A stretch of DNA of 64,000 bases from JACPUW01 sp049115495 (lineage in GTDB: Bacteria; Bacteroidota; Bacteroidia; CAILMK01; JACPUW01), in assembly GCA_049115495.1 (NCBI GenBank), contig JAGDZV010000004.1, positions 310,001 through 374,000 on the forward strand. The letters are read 5' to 3'. The translations under genes and the position numbers were made by a program. Positions 44,919 to 54,300 of the stretch are shown here, one piece after another; within the stretch, counting starts at the first letter, position 1; every line of letters starts with the position of its first letter. The notes beneath the pieces were generated by a model that saw nothing but the letters and a program-made list of their open reading frames with translations, had not been told where the DNA came from and did not search any database.

Positions 44919-46460
44919 ATGAAGAAAATCCTGCTACTTTTTGGTCTGTTGAGCCTAAGCTTGGTAGTTAATACCCAGTTTGCTCATGCATCTCACCACG
45001 AAGAATCAGAAACCGAACATGCTGAAAACCATGACGGTGTAACTGCAGAAAATCATGAAAATGAAGATGGTCATACGAATGCCCATGTAAGTAATGCTCA
45101 TGACAATGGCAATGGACATGATGATCATGAATCTCATTTACCGCCCGTTTGGTTGGTTATACCTTTTGTTGCTCTATTGCTAATGATTGCCACCGGGCCA
45201 TTGTTTTATGCTCATTTTTGGCATCACCATTACCCTAAAATTGCAATTGCACTTGGCTTTGCTGTAGCGGCATATTACGTTTTTGTAATGCACGATACAC
45301 ATCAGCCTTTGCACTCTTTATTCGAGTACATTTCTTTTATTTCACTGCTCACGGCATTGTTTGTTGCTTCAGGAGGTATTTTGCTCGGATGGGATAAACA
45401 AGGAACTCCAGGGGCAAATGTGGCCCTGCTCATTTTTGGAGCTGCCATTGCCAATATAATTGGTACTACGGGTGCTTCAATGCTTTTAATAAGGCCATTT
45501 GTAAGGTTAAATAAAGGAAGGGTAAAGCCATTTCATATTGTTTTCTTCATTTTTATGGTAAGTAACGTGGGTGGTAGTTTAACCCCAATCGGTGATCCAC
45601 CACTTTTCTTAGGTTTCTTAAAAGGAGTGCCTTTTGAATGGACCCTTGTACATGTTTGGCTGAAATGGATATTTGGAGTTGGCTTATTGGCATTAATCTT
45701 CTATTTCCTTGACAACAGAGACTACAAAAAGTTGAACATTACTAAAGCCAAAAAGTCAGAATTTTCTGGCCGAATTGGTATTAGGGGTGAGAGAAACATC
45801 ATTTTTCTTGCAGTTACCATAGGAGCAGTATTCTTAGATCCAAACAAAATAGATTGGTTGCCATTTGTTCCCCTAGAACATAACGGACATGTGGCCAAAT
45901 TGAGTTTTATAAGGGAGCTTATAATGTTTGCGGTTGCTTTTATTGCTTATAAAACAAGTGATAAAGATTGCCTAAAACGAAATGACTTCAATTTTGAGCC
46001 GATTAAGGAAGTGGCCTATCTCTTTATCGGGATATTTGGTACTATGATGCCGGCACTACAGTTGGTAGGAAACTTTGCGGGAAACAACCCTGATTTAATC
46101 ACAACGAACTCATTATACTGGCTAACGGGAGCCCTATCAGGTGTATTAGACAACGCGCCAACTTATATGAACTTTCTTTCTGCAGCTATAGGCAAAGTAG
46201 GAATGGACATTAACTCCTTAGAGAGCGTGGCGGAGTTTGCAAATACTTATATCCCAGAACTATTGGCCATTTCAGTCGCATCGGTGTTTTTCGGAGCCAT
46301 GACATACATTGGTAATGCACCTAACTTTATGGTTAAGTCAATTGCTGAGCAAATTGGAATTGAAATGCCATCGTTTGTGGCATATATAGTTAAGTACTCA
46401 TTACCGTTCTTATTACCGGTGTTGTTCTTAACCTGGATTGTATTTTTTGTTCTTTTATAG
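44919..46460 (+). CDS. nhaD: NhaD-type sodium:proton antiporter with His-rich extension
   Basis: A 513-residue Na+/H+ antiporter, used for sodium and pH homeostasis in marine and alkaliphilic bacteria. The start at 44919 opens a signal-peptide-like segment (KKILLLFGLLSLSLVVNTQ); an earlier frame start at 44877 lies in the dehydrogenase gene. Residues 24-72 form an unusual His/Asp/Glu/Asn-rich stretch with about 12 histidines. About 12 helices follow. Conserved NhaD-type stretches include TGASMLLIRPFVR, SNVGGSLTPIGDPPLFLGFL and ALSGVLDNAPTYMNFL. A terminator follows. Confidence 0.93.
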   Translation: MKKILLLFGLLSLSLVVNTQFAHASHHEESETEHAENHDGVTAENHENEDGHTNAHVSNAHDNGNGHDDHESHLPPVWLVIPFVALLLMIATGPLFYAHFWHHHYPKIAIALGFAVAAYYVFVMHDTHQPLHSLFEYISFISLLTALFVASGGILLGWDKQGTPGANVALLIFGAAIANIIGTTGASMLLIRPFVRLNKGRVKPFHIVFFIFMVSNVGGSLTPIGDPPLFLGFLKGVPFEWTLVHVWLKWIFGVGLLALIFYFLDNRDYKKLNITKAKKSEFSGRIGIRGERNIIFLAVTIGAVFLDPNKIDWLPFVPLEHNGHVAKLSFIRELIMFAVAFIAYKTSDKDCLKRNDFNFEPIKEVAYLFIGIFGTMMPALQLVGNFAGNNPDLITTNSLYWLTGALSGVLDNAPTYMNFLSAAIGKVGMDINSLESVAEFANTYIPELLAISVASVFFGAMTYIGNAPNFMVKSIAEQIGIEMPSFVAYIVKYSLPFLLPVLFLTWIVFFVLL

Positions 46461-46482
46461 ATAGATGTTTAAACTGAAATAC

Positions 46483-46509
46483 AAAGCCCCGCCGTTTTGG
46501 TGGGGCTTT
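46483..46509 (+). terminator. Intrinsic terminator of nhaD
   Basis: Stem of 11 bp (AAAGCCCCGCC with GGTGGGGCTTT, one G-U) and a 5-nt loop, followed by further T. It lies 23 nt past the nhaD stop. Confidence 0.9.
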
Positions 46510-46590
46510 TTTGTATATCAATTTTCAAAATCTTAATCTAAACCTTCATTCCTTCATATATTTATTAGCAAGCATTTTTGAATTTAAAAA

Positions 46591-46615
46591 GCCCAGATTA
46601 AAAAGTAATCTGGGC
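46591..46615 (-). terminator. Intrinsic terminator of the YtkA-like lipoprotein gene
   Basis: Perfect 10-bp stem (GCCCAGATTA with TAATCTGGGC) and 5-nt loop, with a T run on the minus strand (A tract at 46586-46590). With the nhaD terminator it fills much of the 243-bp convergent gap 46461-46703. No other feature is seen there. Confidence 0.8.
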
Positions 46616-46703
46616 CTAAATTCAAAAACAACCAAAAATTATATCACGAGTTTATCTCTATCATATGCTTTTTAAGTTTCGTCTAGTATGATGTGGTTTA
46701 AGT

Positions 46704-47507
46704 TTATTGAAAGAACAAATCGAAATAGATACCATCTTTTAATACCGCGTCATTTTCTAAAACTTCCAAATGAATTCGCCAGTCGCCTACCATATTAAAC
46801 GCTACGGTGCCTTTATAATGGCCTGCACCAATTTCAGTTGGATTCTTATTGCCTTCGCTGCCATGGCCCATACTTGGCATTTCAGGTTCAATTTTTACTT
46901 TGAGCCCTTCTACCGCCGGAAAATTCATCATGTCTTGCATGGTAAATATGGCTACTTCAAAATCATTTTCTCCAACAACAGGTTCCATAGGGCTTACATA
47001 TCCTATAATTAGCTTTTTGCCTTCTTCAGTAGTGGTAACCAGGGCTCTAGCAAATTCTGGTTGTATTACTTCAATTGGTAATACAAACTCTTGGCTTACG
47101 CCATCTTCTAAAACCACATTTACAGTTAATTCCCAATAGCCATTCATGCTTGGCATTTGAAAAAGTGTATGGCCTTCAAATACATCGTCTTCATTCAGCA
47201 CTGGTTGCTCAATTGGGCAAGCGTGTGTTTTCTCGGTCATATACATTATTGGTGTAAAAGTTACTGTAGCATTTTTGGTTTCAGTTTCATCTTTTAGCAC
47301 CTTAAAATAAAGTGTATTATAGCCAGCATAGTAGGTTTCTGTGGCATAAACTTCAATGCCAATATTGGCTTCGGTGGCCGAGCTTAGTAAGGTTAAATTG
47401 TCAAAAGGGGTTTCTTCTGGTTCGTCTGGCTGACAGGCTGTAAGGCCAACTAAACCAGTGAGTAAGAGTGAAAATAAGCTTAGTTTTAGTGCACTAATAG
47501 TTTTCAT
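46704..47507 (-). CDS. Lipoprotein with two YtkA-like beta domains
   Basis: A 267-residue lipoprotein: lipobox LTAC with Cys25 after a hydrophobic signal. Two beta-sandwich modules follow. In the first, THACPIEQP and FQMPSMNGYWELTVNV resemble the YtkA/FixH-like fold. In the second, EMPSMGHGSEGNKNPTEIG and GTVAFNMVGDWRIHLEV repeat the pattern. The Met/His-rich MPSMGHGS loop could bind copper, as in related YtkA-like and FixH-like proteins, but that is inference. It is expressed alone, with its own terminator. Confidence 0.7.
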   Translation of the reverse strand: MKTISALKLSLFSLLLTGLVGLTACQPDEPEETPFDNLTLLSSATEANIGIEVYATETYYAGYNTLYFKVLKDETETKNATVTFTPIMYMTEKTHACPIEQPVLNEDDVFEGHTLFQMPSMNGYWELTVNVVLEDGVSQEFVLPIEVIQPEFARALVTTTEEGKKLIIGYVSPMEPVVGENDFEVAIFTMQDMMNFPAVEGLKVKIEPEMPSMGHGSEGNKNPTEIGAGHYKGTVAFNMVGDWRIHLEVLENDAVLKDGIYFDLFFQ

Positions 47508-47571
47508 GATTCGGAGATTTATTTACAAGTGTAAATGTCATGAAAACAGCCACCATTATCGGTGACTTGGG

Positions 47572-48945
47572 TTACGCTAAATGGCGCGCTGAAAGCTTCA
47601 AATAAATTGAGTTTGCTTTTTTCAAAAGCTCTTCGTTGCACTCAGGCTTTATAAGTCTTTTGTTTTCAAAGGGTTGCAGTGATTCAATTTGCCTGTCAAG
47701 GCCAATAGTTGATGATACCGCATTAACACTTTGTTGGGGATTTTGACAGTAGCTATTATAATCAATAATTAAGCATTTGGCATCTTCAATATTTTGAACT
47801 TGAGTGTAGTAGTTGATCCATACTTGCAACCAATAATCTAGCTTAAACTTTTCCCCTTTAGGTAATTCATTACCAAAATTAAATGGCTTTTGGTTTATGC
47901 CAAATTCGTGGTGACCTAGCCAGTTCATATAATCAAGTACAAACTCATCATCTTCTTGCATTTGGCAGTATTGCTTGTGCTTTTCTAATAAAGACGACGC
48001 GTGTGCAAGTGGCTCTCTAAGCATTATAGCTACAACAAATTCTTTGTTAAGAGCACGTAAACTATTGTACCTAAGTAAAAAGTTGTTGTTTTTTGCCAAA
48101 TAAATATCGTTTTCGTTTTGCCTTACTAGGGTTTGATAGTTCAAATACTGCTTGTGTTCCGTTTCGCTCAGCTTGTAAGTAACCAGCTCTTTATCGTCAA
48201 TAAACCCGTCTTCTGATATGGCCTTAAAAAAGTATTCTTCAAGTGCTTCGTTAGATTCTAGTCCAATTTGAATTCCGTCGTTATGGCTTCGTTCCTTAAG
48301 CTCTTTGTTTTTTGGTTTATAGAATTTAGCCCATGTATTTGGTGATAAAAGCATAGGCATATTTGCATAGCTCAGAGACTTAAATTCTTCAAAAGTGGCT
48401 AAATGATTCATTAAGCTGGTGGTTCCTGCTCTTGCTAAACCTGTAACAATTACAAACTTCTTTTTAGGCTTTATATTAAGAACTTTTCTATTCTTAACTT
48501 CTCTTTTAAATAGTTTTAAGCCAAGGCTGTAATTATCAAGTATAAGATGGTGCAGTAGCTGAGATAACTCAGAGTAACCGTTTTCGCTCTTCTTTAATGG
48601 AATAAAAAAAGGTATAGAAGCACCCAGTGAAATGGCAACGATATCCCAAAGGCCTGTAGGCACAATTATGCCATAGCCGTATATTCTTGATGTAAAGATC
48701 CAATAGGGCAGCAACGATGCCGAAATGGCACCAACAATGAGCACCATAGAAATAAAGAGTGAGGCTAAGAGACCAAATGTGCTTTTTTGAACCCTTGCTA
48801 CCTTTTGTTCTTCTGGTAAATCAGAAAGAAGATGGTTTAGTACGTTAAGTGTTCTTGTAGCGAGTTTGTAAAGCTCTGATCTAAAAGACCTAAGAAACCA
48901 AACACCGCTAAAAAATCCGAATGCAAGAAGTGCATATTCTAGCAT
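47572..48945 (-). CDS. PAPS-type sulfotransferase with N-terminal membrane region
   Basis: A 457-residue protein. Helices near 3-17, 57-85 and 95-115 precede a sulfotransferase domain (about 160-450). The 5'-phosphosulfate loop is VIVTGLARAGTTSLMNHL (168-179), and the 3'-phosphate motif is MLREPLAHASSLLEKH (Arg310, Ser317/318). Both bind the donor PAPS. The catalytic domain is expected in the cytoplasm at the membrane. The acceptor is unknown. It starts 6 nt after the 47-residue membrane protein gene, which itself starts 1 nt after the end of ASST2, forming a tight three-gene operon. Confidence 0.88.
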   Translation of the reverse strand: MLEYALLAFGFFSGVWFLRSFRSELYKLATRTLNVLNHLLSDLPEEQKVARVQKSTFGLLASLFISMVLIVGAISASLLPYWIFTSRIYGYGIIVPTGLWDIVAISLGASIPFFIPLKKSENGYSELSQLLHHLILDNYSLGLKLFKREVKNRKVLNIKPKKKFVIVTGLARAGTTSLMNHLATFEEFKSLSYANMPMLLSPNTWAKFYKPKNKELKERSHNDGIQIGLESNEALEEYFFKAISEDGFIDDKELVTYKLSETEHKQYLNYQTLVRQNENDIYLAKNNNFLLRYNSLRALNKEFVVAIMLREPLAHASSLLEKHKQYCQMQEDDEFVLDYMNWLGHHEFGINQKPFNFGNELPKGEKFKLDYWLQVWINYYTQVQNIEDAKCLIIDYNSYCQNPQQSVNAVSSTIGLDRQIESLQPFENKRLIKPECNEELLKKANSIYLKLSARHLA

Positions 48946-48951
48946 TTATGC

Positions 48952-49095
48952 CTACTTTTTCTTTTTGAAAAGGTTTTTGAGTTTGTACCATATAATGTAG
49001 CCAAAAGCAAAAACTACGATACCGCCAATTATAAAGATTAATGCGATTGTACCGGCGCCTAAGCCAGGGCCAATGTATAAAAGGGGATTAAACAT
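48952..49095 (-). CDS. 47-residue single-helix membrane protein
   Basis: An ATG at 49095 opens a 47-codon frame ending at TAG 48952-48954. The protein starts MFNPLLYIGPGLGAGTIA, has one long hydrophobic helix (about 14-36) and ends in the basic tail KNLFKKKK. By the positive-inside rule the N-terminus faces out and the tail in. The gene begins 1 nt after the ASST2 stop and ends 6 nt before the sulfotransferase start, which supports it as real. The IGPGLG motif recalls other tiny membrane proteins I cannot name. It could tether or scaffold the two enzymes. Confidence 0.75.
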   Translation of the reverse strand: MFNPLLYIGPGLGAGTIALIFIIGGIVVFAFGYIIWYKLKNLFKKKK

Positions 49096-49096
49096 G

Positions 49097-50371
49097 CTAA
49101 TTTATTATTCTTATCCAGTTGGTTAAATGATGATATCCTTCGTGTTGCGATTTTAGAACACTTTGGTAAATTACTTTATCTTGATTTAACACATAAATGA
49201 AGCCACTGTTTTGCTCTTCAACAAAGTAATTGCCGTTGCCTAAATGTTCCTGACCACCTTCGGTATGCGTAAATATTTGGTTGGCTTTAAAAACAGAATC
49301 ATAAGGAGCCGTGTAGGTTTTGCTTGCAAGATTGTAAAAAGTAATGCCTGATGCAAAGTCGCCAGTATTTAATGGCTCTTGAACAGTTTTCCATTGGCTG
49401 GGTGACCATTGCCAAAGGGTATGACCATTATTGTTGAAGAAACAGATCACACTATCATTTACATAGTCAACATCATGCTGGGTTGAAAAAGGTCCTTGAA
49501 TCACTTCAATTAGCGAGTCGTTTGATGGACGATAATGAAAAATTGCTGAGATGTTTCTCATGCTCAAAAATACATCGCCTTTTAGGTAGTACTCAGTGCT
49601 TTTTAAGGCAGGTTGTACGTCATTTAGATGTATGGGGTCTTCAGTATTGGCCGATTGTATAAAAAGGTGTTGAAGATTGTTTTCTGTAATTAATTCTGCT
49701 ATTGACTTATGATAAAGTACTTCTCCGGTTTCGGGGTCAAGTTTTGAGAAAGTATTGTCTAAAAAATTAAACTTTCTGCCATCAAGCTTATAGTTGGCAC
49801 CATAGATTATAAAGTTGCCATTTTCTTTTGAATAACTACATGCCCAAATATTTCCATCGGCATCAAGGTTCATTGAATGATGATGCGCAATATCGGTTTG
49901 TTTCCAGATCTCCTTACCCGTAGAGTCAATTTTAAAAAATCCAGTTACACCATTTATTGAATAAACCAATTCTTTATTGGGCAAAAGTAGCGGGTCCATT
50001 ACTCTGTCGTGCTCTTGAAAAGGTTGGTCAATAACCCACTCGTGCAAAACCTTTTCAGTTTTAAGGTTTCTCAATTCAATAGTTCTTCCATTTAGAGTGT
50101 TACTATATGAACTTAAAATGGTAAGGTCTGCAGTAAGCTCATTTTTAAAAGGGTAGGGGTTAGGTGTTTTTACAAATGTTTTGGGCAACGTTTTTACTTC
50201 CTCTACCGATGCCTTAAATAAGTCGAGAAAACCCACCATTTCTTTCACAGGCTTGTTTAAGAAGCCAAAGTCCTTATCACCAATGGTAATATGCTTCACC
50301 ATCCATCCGTAAACAGAGAGTACTGCCAAAATCACAATGGTATACGCAATGGGAGTAATTATCTTTTTCAT
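49097..50371 (-). CDS. Membrane-anchored arylsulfotransferase-like protein (ASST2)
   Basis: A 424-residue paralogue of ASST1 (6494-7786). A single N-terminal helix (about 6-25) anchors it, with YGWMV following as in ASST1 (FGWMV). Shared motifs in the same order are HHHSMNLDADGNIW (His163-165), HLNDVQPAL (His248), SMRNISAIFHYRPS (Arg272), GPFSTQHDVDYVND (His299) and FFNNNG, then FVEEQNSGFIYVL and SQHEGYHHLTNW at the C-terminus. These match the predicted sulfuryl-transfer residues of the ASST propeller. It heads an operon with a 47-residue membrane protein and a PAPS-type sulfotransferase; a TACTTTTG box at 50388-50395 is its likely promoter. Confidence 0.82.
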   Translation of the reverse strand: MKKIITPIAYTIVILAVLSVYGWMVKHITIGDKDFGFLNKPVKEMVGFLDLFKASVEEVKTLPKTFVKTPNPYPFKNELTADLTILSSYSNTLNGRTIELRNLKTEKVLHEWVIDQPFQEHDRVMDPLLLPNKELVYSINGVTGFFKIDSTGKEIWKQTDIAHHHSMNLDADGNIWACSYSKENGNFIIYGANYKLDGRKFNFLDNTFSKLDPETGEVLYHKSIAELITENNLQHLFIQSANTEDPIHLNDVQPALKSTEYYLKGDVFLSMRNISAIFHYRPSNDSLIEVIQGPFSTQHDVDYVNDSVICFFNNNGHTLWQWSPSQWKTVQEPLNTGDFASGITFYNLASKTYTAPYDSVFKANQIFTHTEGGQEHLGNGNYFVEEQNSGFIYVLNQDKVIYQSVLKSQHEGYHHLTNWIRIIN

Positions 50372-50387
50372 GAAAAATAAAGTGGCG

Positions 50388-50395
50388 CAAAAGTA
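50388..50395 (-). promoter_or_regulatory. Putative -7 box for the ASST2/sulfotransferase operon
   Basis: TACTTTTG on the minus strand matches TAnnTTTG and lies 16 nt upstream of the ASST2 ATG, giving a leader of about 12 nt. It is in the 84-bp gap after the GGGP synthase gene, so the three genes are probably transcribed apart from it. Confidence 0.5.
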
Positions 50396-50455
50396 AGGTC
50401 TATGGCTTCAATACTTTACCGTTACATTAAGCGAAAAACCTGAAGTTAACTTAGT

Positions 50456-51169
50456 TTATTCCAGAGCAGTGCCAACCACAATCATATCGGCGCCGGCTTG
50501 CCATATGGCTTCTCTTTGTTCTTGATTTTTAATGCCGCCACCAACAATTAAAGGTATATCAATTCCATTGGCCACTACTTCAATGGTTTTAAGCGGAATA
50601 TGTTCGTTTGCCCCGCTACCAGCATCCATATAAATGCACTTAAGCCCTAATAACTCACCAGCTTGGGCAGTTGCCAAAGCAATATCATGTTTAGTACTTG
50701 GTATGGGCTGGGTATTGGATATATAACTGGCTGAAGTTGGGGTTCCGTTATTTACAAGCATGTACCCAGTTGAGATTATTTCTTGATTACTTGCTTTTAA
50801 TGTTGGTGCAATTTCTATATGCCTACCAATTAAAAGTTCGGCATTTCGTCCTGAAATCATAGATAAAAAAAGAAGCCCGTCGGCCATATTGCAATACTGA
50901 ACTGGGCTACCAGGAAACAAAACAACGGGTTGACTGAATACTGACTTTACTTCATTGACAAGTGGACCTATTTTAGGCTGGTTTACCAGGCTGCCTCCCA
51001 CTAAGATGATATCAACTTTTTCATTTTGCAATGCCGTCTTCTTATTGGAAATTGTTCCAAGGCGAATCTTGTCAGGATCTAGCAATACTGCAAAAAGTTT
51101 TTCATTTTCACTTTTCGCCTTTTGCAAAGCGCTAAGGGTGTTTTTGTTTGTTAAATTGATGTTAGCCAA
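50456..51169 (-). CDS. Geranylgeranylglyceryl phosphate synthase family protein (PcrB-like)
   Basis: A 237-residue TIM-barrel prenyltransferase joining a polyprenyl diphosphate to sn-glycerol-1-phosphate, chemistry best known from archaeal lipids. Visible motifs: FAVLLDPDK (about 26-34), IILVGGSLV, VVLFPGSPVQ, CIYMDAGSGANEHI and PLIVGGGIKNQEQ (glycerol-phosphate site). The group II enzymes of Bacteroidetes are known to be active; chain length cannot be read from these motifs. The gene is divergent from the ribonucleotide reductase gene. Confidence 0.92.
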   Translation of the reverse strand: MANINLTNKNTLSALQKAKSENEKLFAVLLDPDKIRLGTISNKKTALQNEKVDIILVGGSLVNQPKIGPLVNEVKSVFSQPVVLFPGSPVQYCNMADGLLFLSMISGRNAELLIGRHIEIAPTLKASNQEIISTGYMLVNNGTPTSASYISNTQPIPSTKHDIALATAQAGELLGLKCIYMDAGSGANEHIPLKTIEVVANGIDIPLIVGGGIKNQEQREAIWQAGADMIVVGTALE

Positions 51170-51234
51170 TGTTTTAACTATTTTTTAACGATGCAATATT
51201 TGTTTCCAAAGAGTATTCGCTGTTTCTATATATT

Positions 51235-51265
51235 TTTTCCACAGTGTTAAAAACTGAGTGGAAAA
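51235..51265. other. Hairpin in the divergent GGGP synthase/nrdJ region
   Basis: TTTTCCAC pairs with GTGGAAAA over 8 bp, extended by AGT/ACT with a 2-nt bulge and a 7-nt loop. It lies in the 176-bp gap 51170-51345, about 80 nt before the ribonucleotide reductase gene. No cobalamin-riboswitch B12 box was found in the gap, and no exact TAnnTTTG box; TACTTTCG at 51296-51303 is a near match. Confidence 0.4.
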
Positions 51266-51345
51266 GTGCGGAGATTGAAATCAAAATCCAACTAATACTT
51301 TCGAAGGGCACAAGCGAGTATTTCAGGCAAATTAACTGAACAAGT

Positions 51346-54300
51346 ATGGTAAAAAAGACAACTACCCGTAAATCGGGCGGCTTAAAGTTTAGTCGCTATT
51401 TCACAGAAGAGGGAAAAAGCCCTTTTGATTTATTTGATTATGAAATTCGTTCTTCAGTTATACGTAATCCAAGTGGAGATGTAGTATTTGAAATGAACGA
51501 TGTTGAGGTGCCAAACACATGGAGCCAGGTGGCTACTGATATTTTGGCTCAAAAGTATTTTAGAAAAACAGGAGTGCCACAGCCTAATGGTACACTTGGT
51601 AGAGAAAACTCAATAAAGCAAACAGCACACAGATTGGCCAATTGTTGGGCCGATTGGGGTAAAAGATATGGCTACTTTGCATCAGACGCTGATGCTAGTG
51701 TATTTTACGACGAGCTGGCTTTTATGATTACCGGCCAATACGCTGCGCCTAACTCACCACAATGGTTCAATACTGGTTTATTTACTTCATACGGCATTAC
51801 GGGTTCACCGCAAGGTCATTACTATGTTGATCCAGATACCGAAAAGCTTAACAAATCAACTTCGGCGTACGAGCGTCCTCAACCACATGCTTGTTTCATT
51901 TTGTCAGTAGAAGATGATTTGGTAAACGAAGGTGGTATTATGGACCTTTGGGTTCGTGAAGCCAGAATTTTTAAGTATGGTTCAGGGGTAGGAACCAACT
52001 TCTCTAATATTAGGGGTGCCAATGAATCACTTTCTGGTGGTGGTGCTTCTTCAGGTTTAATGTCTTTCCTTAAAATTGGAGATAGAGCTGCCGGAGCCAT
52101 CAAATCGGGTGGAACCACAAGACGTGCCGCTAAAATGGTGTGTATAGATCTTGATCACCCAGAAATTGAAGACTTTATTAACTGGAAAGTTGAAGAAGAG
52201 AAAAAAGTAGCGGCATTGATTGCAGCTGGTTATTCTTCTGACTACGAAGGTGAAGCATACCGCACCGTTGCTGGTCAAAACTCAAACAATTCAATTCGTA
52301 TTCCAAATACATTCTTTAATGCGCTTGAAGAAGGTAAAGATTGGGAGTTGAAAGCAAGAACTTCAGGAGAAACCATGAAGAAAATTCCGGCTGAAAAGCT
52401 ATGGAATGATATTGCTTTTGCCGCTTGGGCTTGTGCAGATCCAGGTGTTCAGTACGATACTACCATTAATGAGTGGCATACTTGCCCGGCTTCTGGCAGA
52501 ATTAATGCATCAAACCCTTGTTCAGAGTACATGTTCTTAGACAACACGGCATGTAACTTAGCATCATTAAACTTGATTAAATTCTATGATCAAGAAAACC
52601 TTGAGTTTGATGTAGATGGTCTTAAACATGCCATAAGAGTTTGGACTACCGTACTCGAAATTTCGGTTTTAATGGCGCAATTCCCATCTAAAGAAGTAGC
52701 CAAGCTTTCTTACGAGTTTAGAACCCTTGGATTAGGTTTTGCCAACTTGGGTACTGTGCTTATGACTTCTGGTATACCATATGATAGTGCTAAAGCCCAA
52801 GCTATTGGAGGCGCTATGGCAGCTATTATGACGGGTACTTCTTATGCTACTTCTGCAGAGATGGCCCAACACTTAGGCGCATTCAAAGGCTACGAGAAAA
52901 ATAAAGATCACATGTTGCGAGTAATTCGTAACCATCGTTACGCTGCTTACCACGCATCAGAAGATACATACGAAAACTTAGACATCAAACCCCAAGGAAT
53001 AAAGCCAGAGCACTGCCCTGATTACTTACTTACCGCGGCTTGCAACTCTTGGGACGATGCTTTGAGACTTGGTGAGAAGTTCGGTTATAGAAATGCTCAA
53101 ACTACGGTAATTGCTCCAACAGGAACCATTGGTTTGGTAATGGATTGCGACACCACGGGAATTGAACCTGATTTTGCGCTTGTTAAATTCAAGAAACTAT
53201 CAGGTGGCGGTTACTTCAAAATCGTAAACCAATCAGTACCTAAGGCGCTTGAAACATTAGGTTATCCAGAAAATGAAATCAAAGCAATTGTTGATTATGC
53301 GAAAGGAACGGCTTCATTAGTTGGTGCCCCTCACATCAATCACGATTCACTAAGGTCAAAAGGCTTTACTGAAGAAGAGCTAGAGAAAGTAGAAGGCCAA
53401 CTACCATCTGCTTTTGAAATATCATTTGTTTTCAATGTTTGGACCTTTGGCGAAGCAGCAATGCAACGTCTTGGTTTCTCAGCTGATGAGTACAACAAAC
53501 CAGGATTTGACCTTTTACGAAAATTAGGTTTTAGCAAATCACAAATTGCTGAAGCCAATGAATATGTATGTGGTACCATGACCGTTGAAGGTGCTCCATA
53601 TTTAAGAGAAGAGCATTACCCTGTCTTTGATTGCGCCAATAAATGCGGAGCAAAAGGCGAAAGATATATTGCCGCCGCTGGTCATATTAGAATGATGGGT
53701 GCAGCACAACCATTTATCTCTGGTGCTATTTCTAAAACCATCAACTTGCCAAACGAAGCCAATGTTGAAGAGATTAAAGAATGCTACCAACTAAGTTGGG
53801 AACTGGGATTAAAAGCAAACGCACTTTACCGTGATGGTTCTAAATTATCTCAACCGCTTAGCAATAAATCTGACGTAGAAGACGAAGATGAAGTAACAGA
53901 AGATACTACTGACGCAGTAAAAGAAGTTGTTGGAGAAAAAGGTGAGAAAAAGCTTGAAGAGCTTACTCCTCAAGAAGTATTAGATGCGGCCATAAGAATC
54001 ATGAACAAATCAACTGATACCAAATTTAAGCGTCAGTTGTCTCGAATCGTAGAACGTAAGAAGCTTCCACACAAGCGTAGAGGATTTACCCAAAAAGCAA
54101 GGGTTGGTGGCCAAACCATGTTCATTAGAACAGGTGAGTACAATGATGGTACATTGGGTGAGATCTTTATTGATATTCACAAAGAAGGAGCCTCATTCCG
54201 TTCATTAATGAACAGCTTTGCAATTGCGGTTTCAATTGGTATGCAATACGGTGTGCCACTTGAAGAGTACGTAAATAAATTCACTTTTACCAGATTTGAG

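Noticed and set aside
51170..51345. Cobalamin riboswitch before nrdJ
   Set aside because: No B12-box-like sequence was found, only a simple hairpin.
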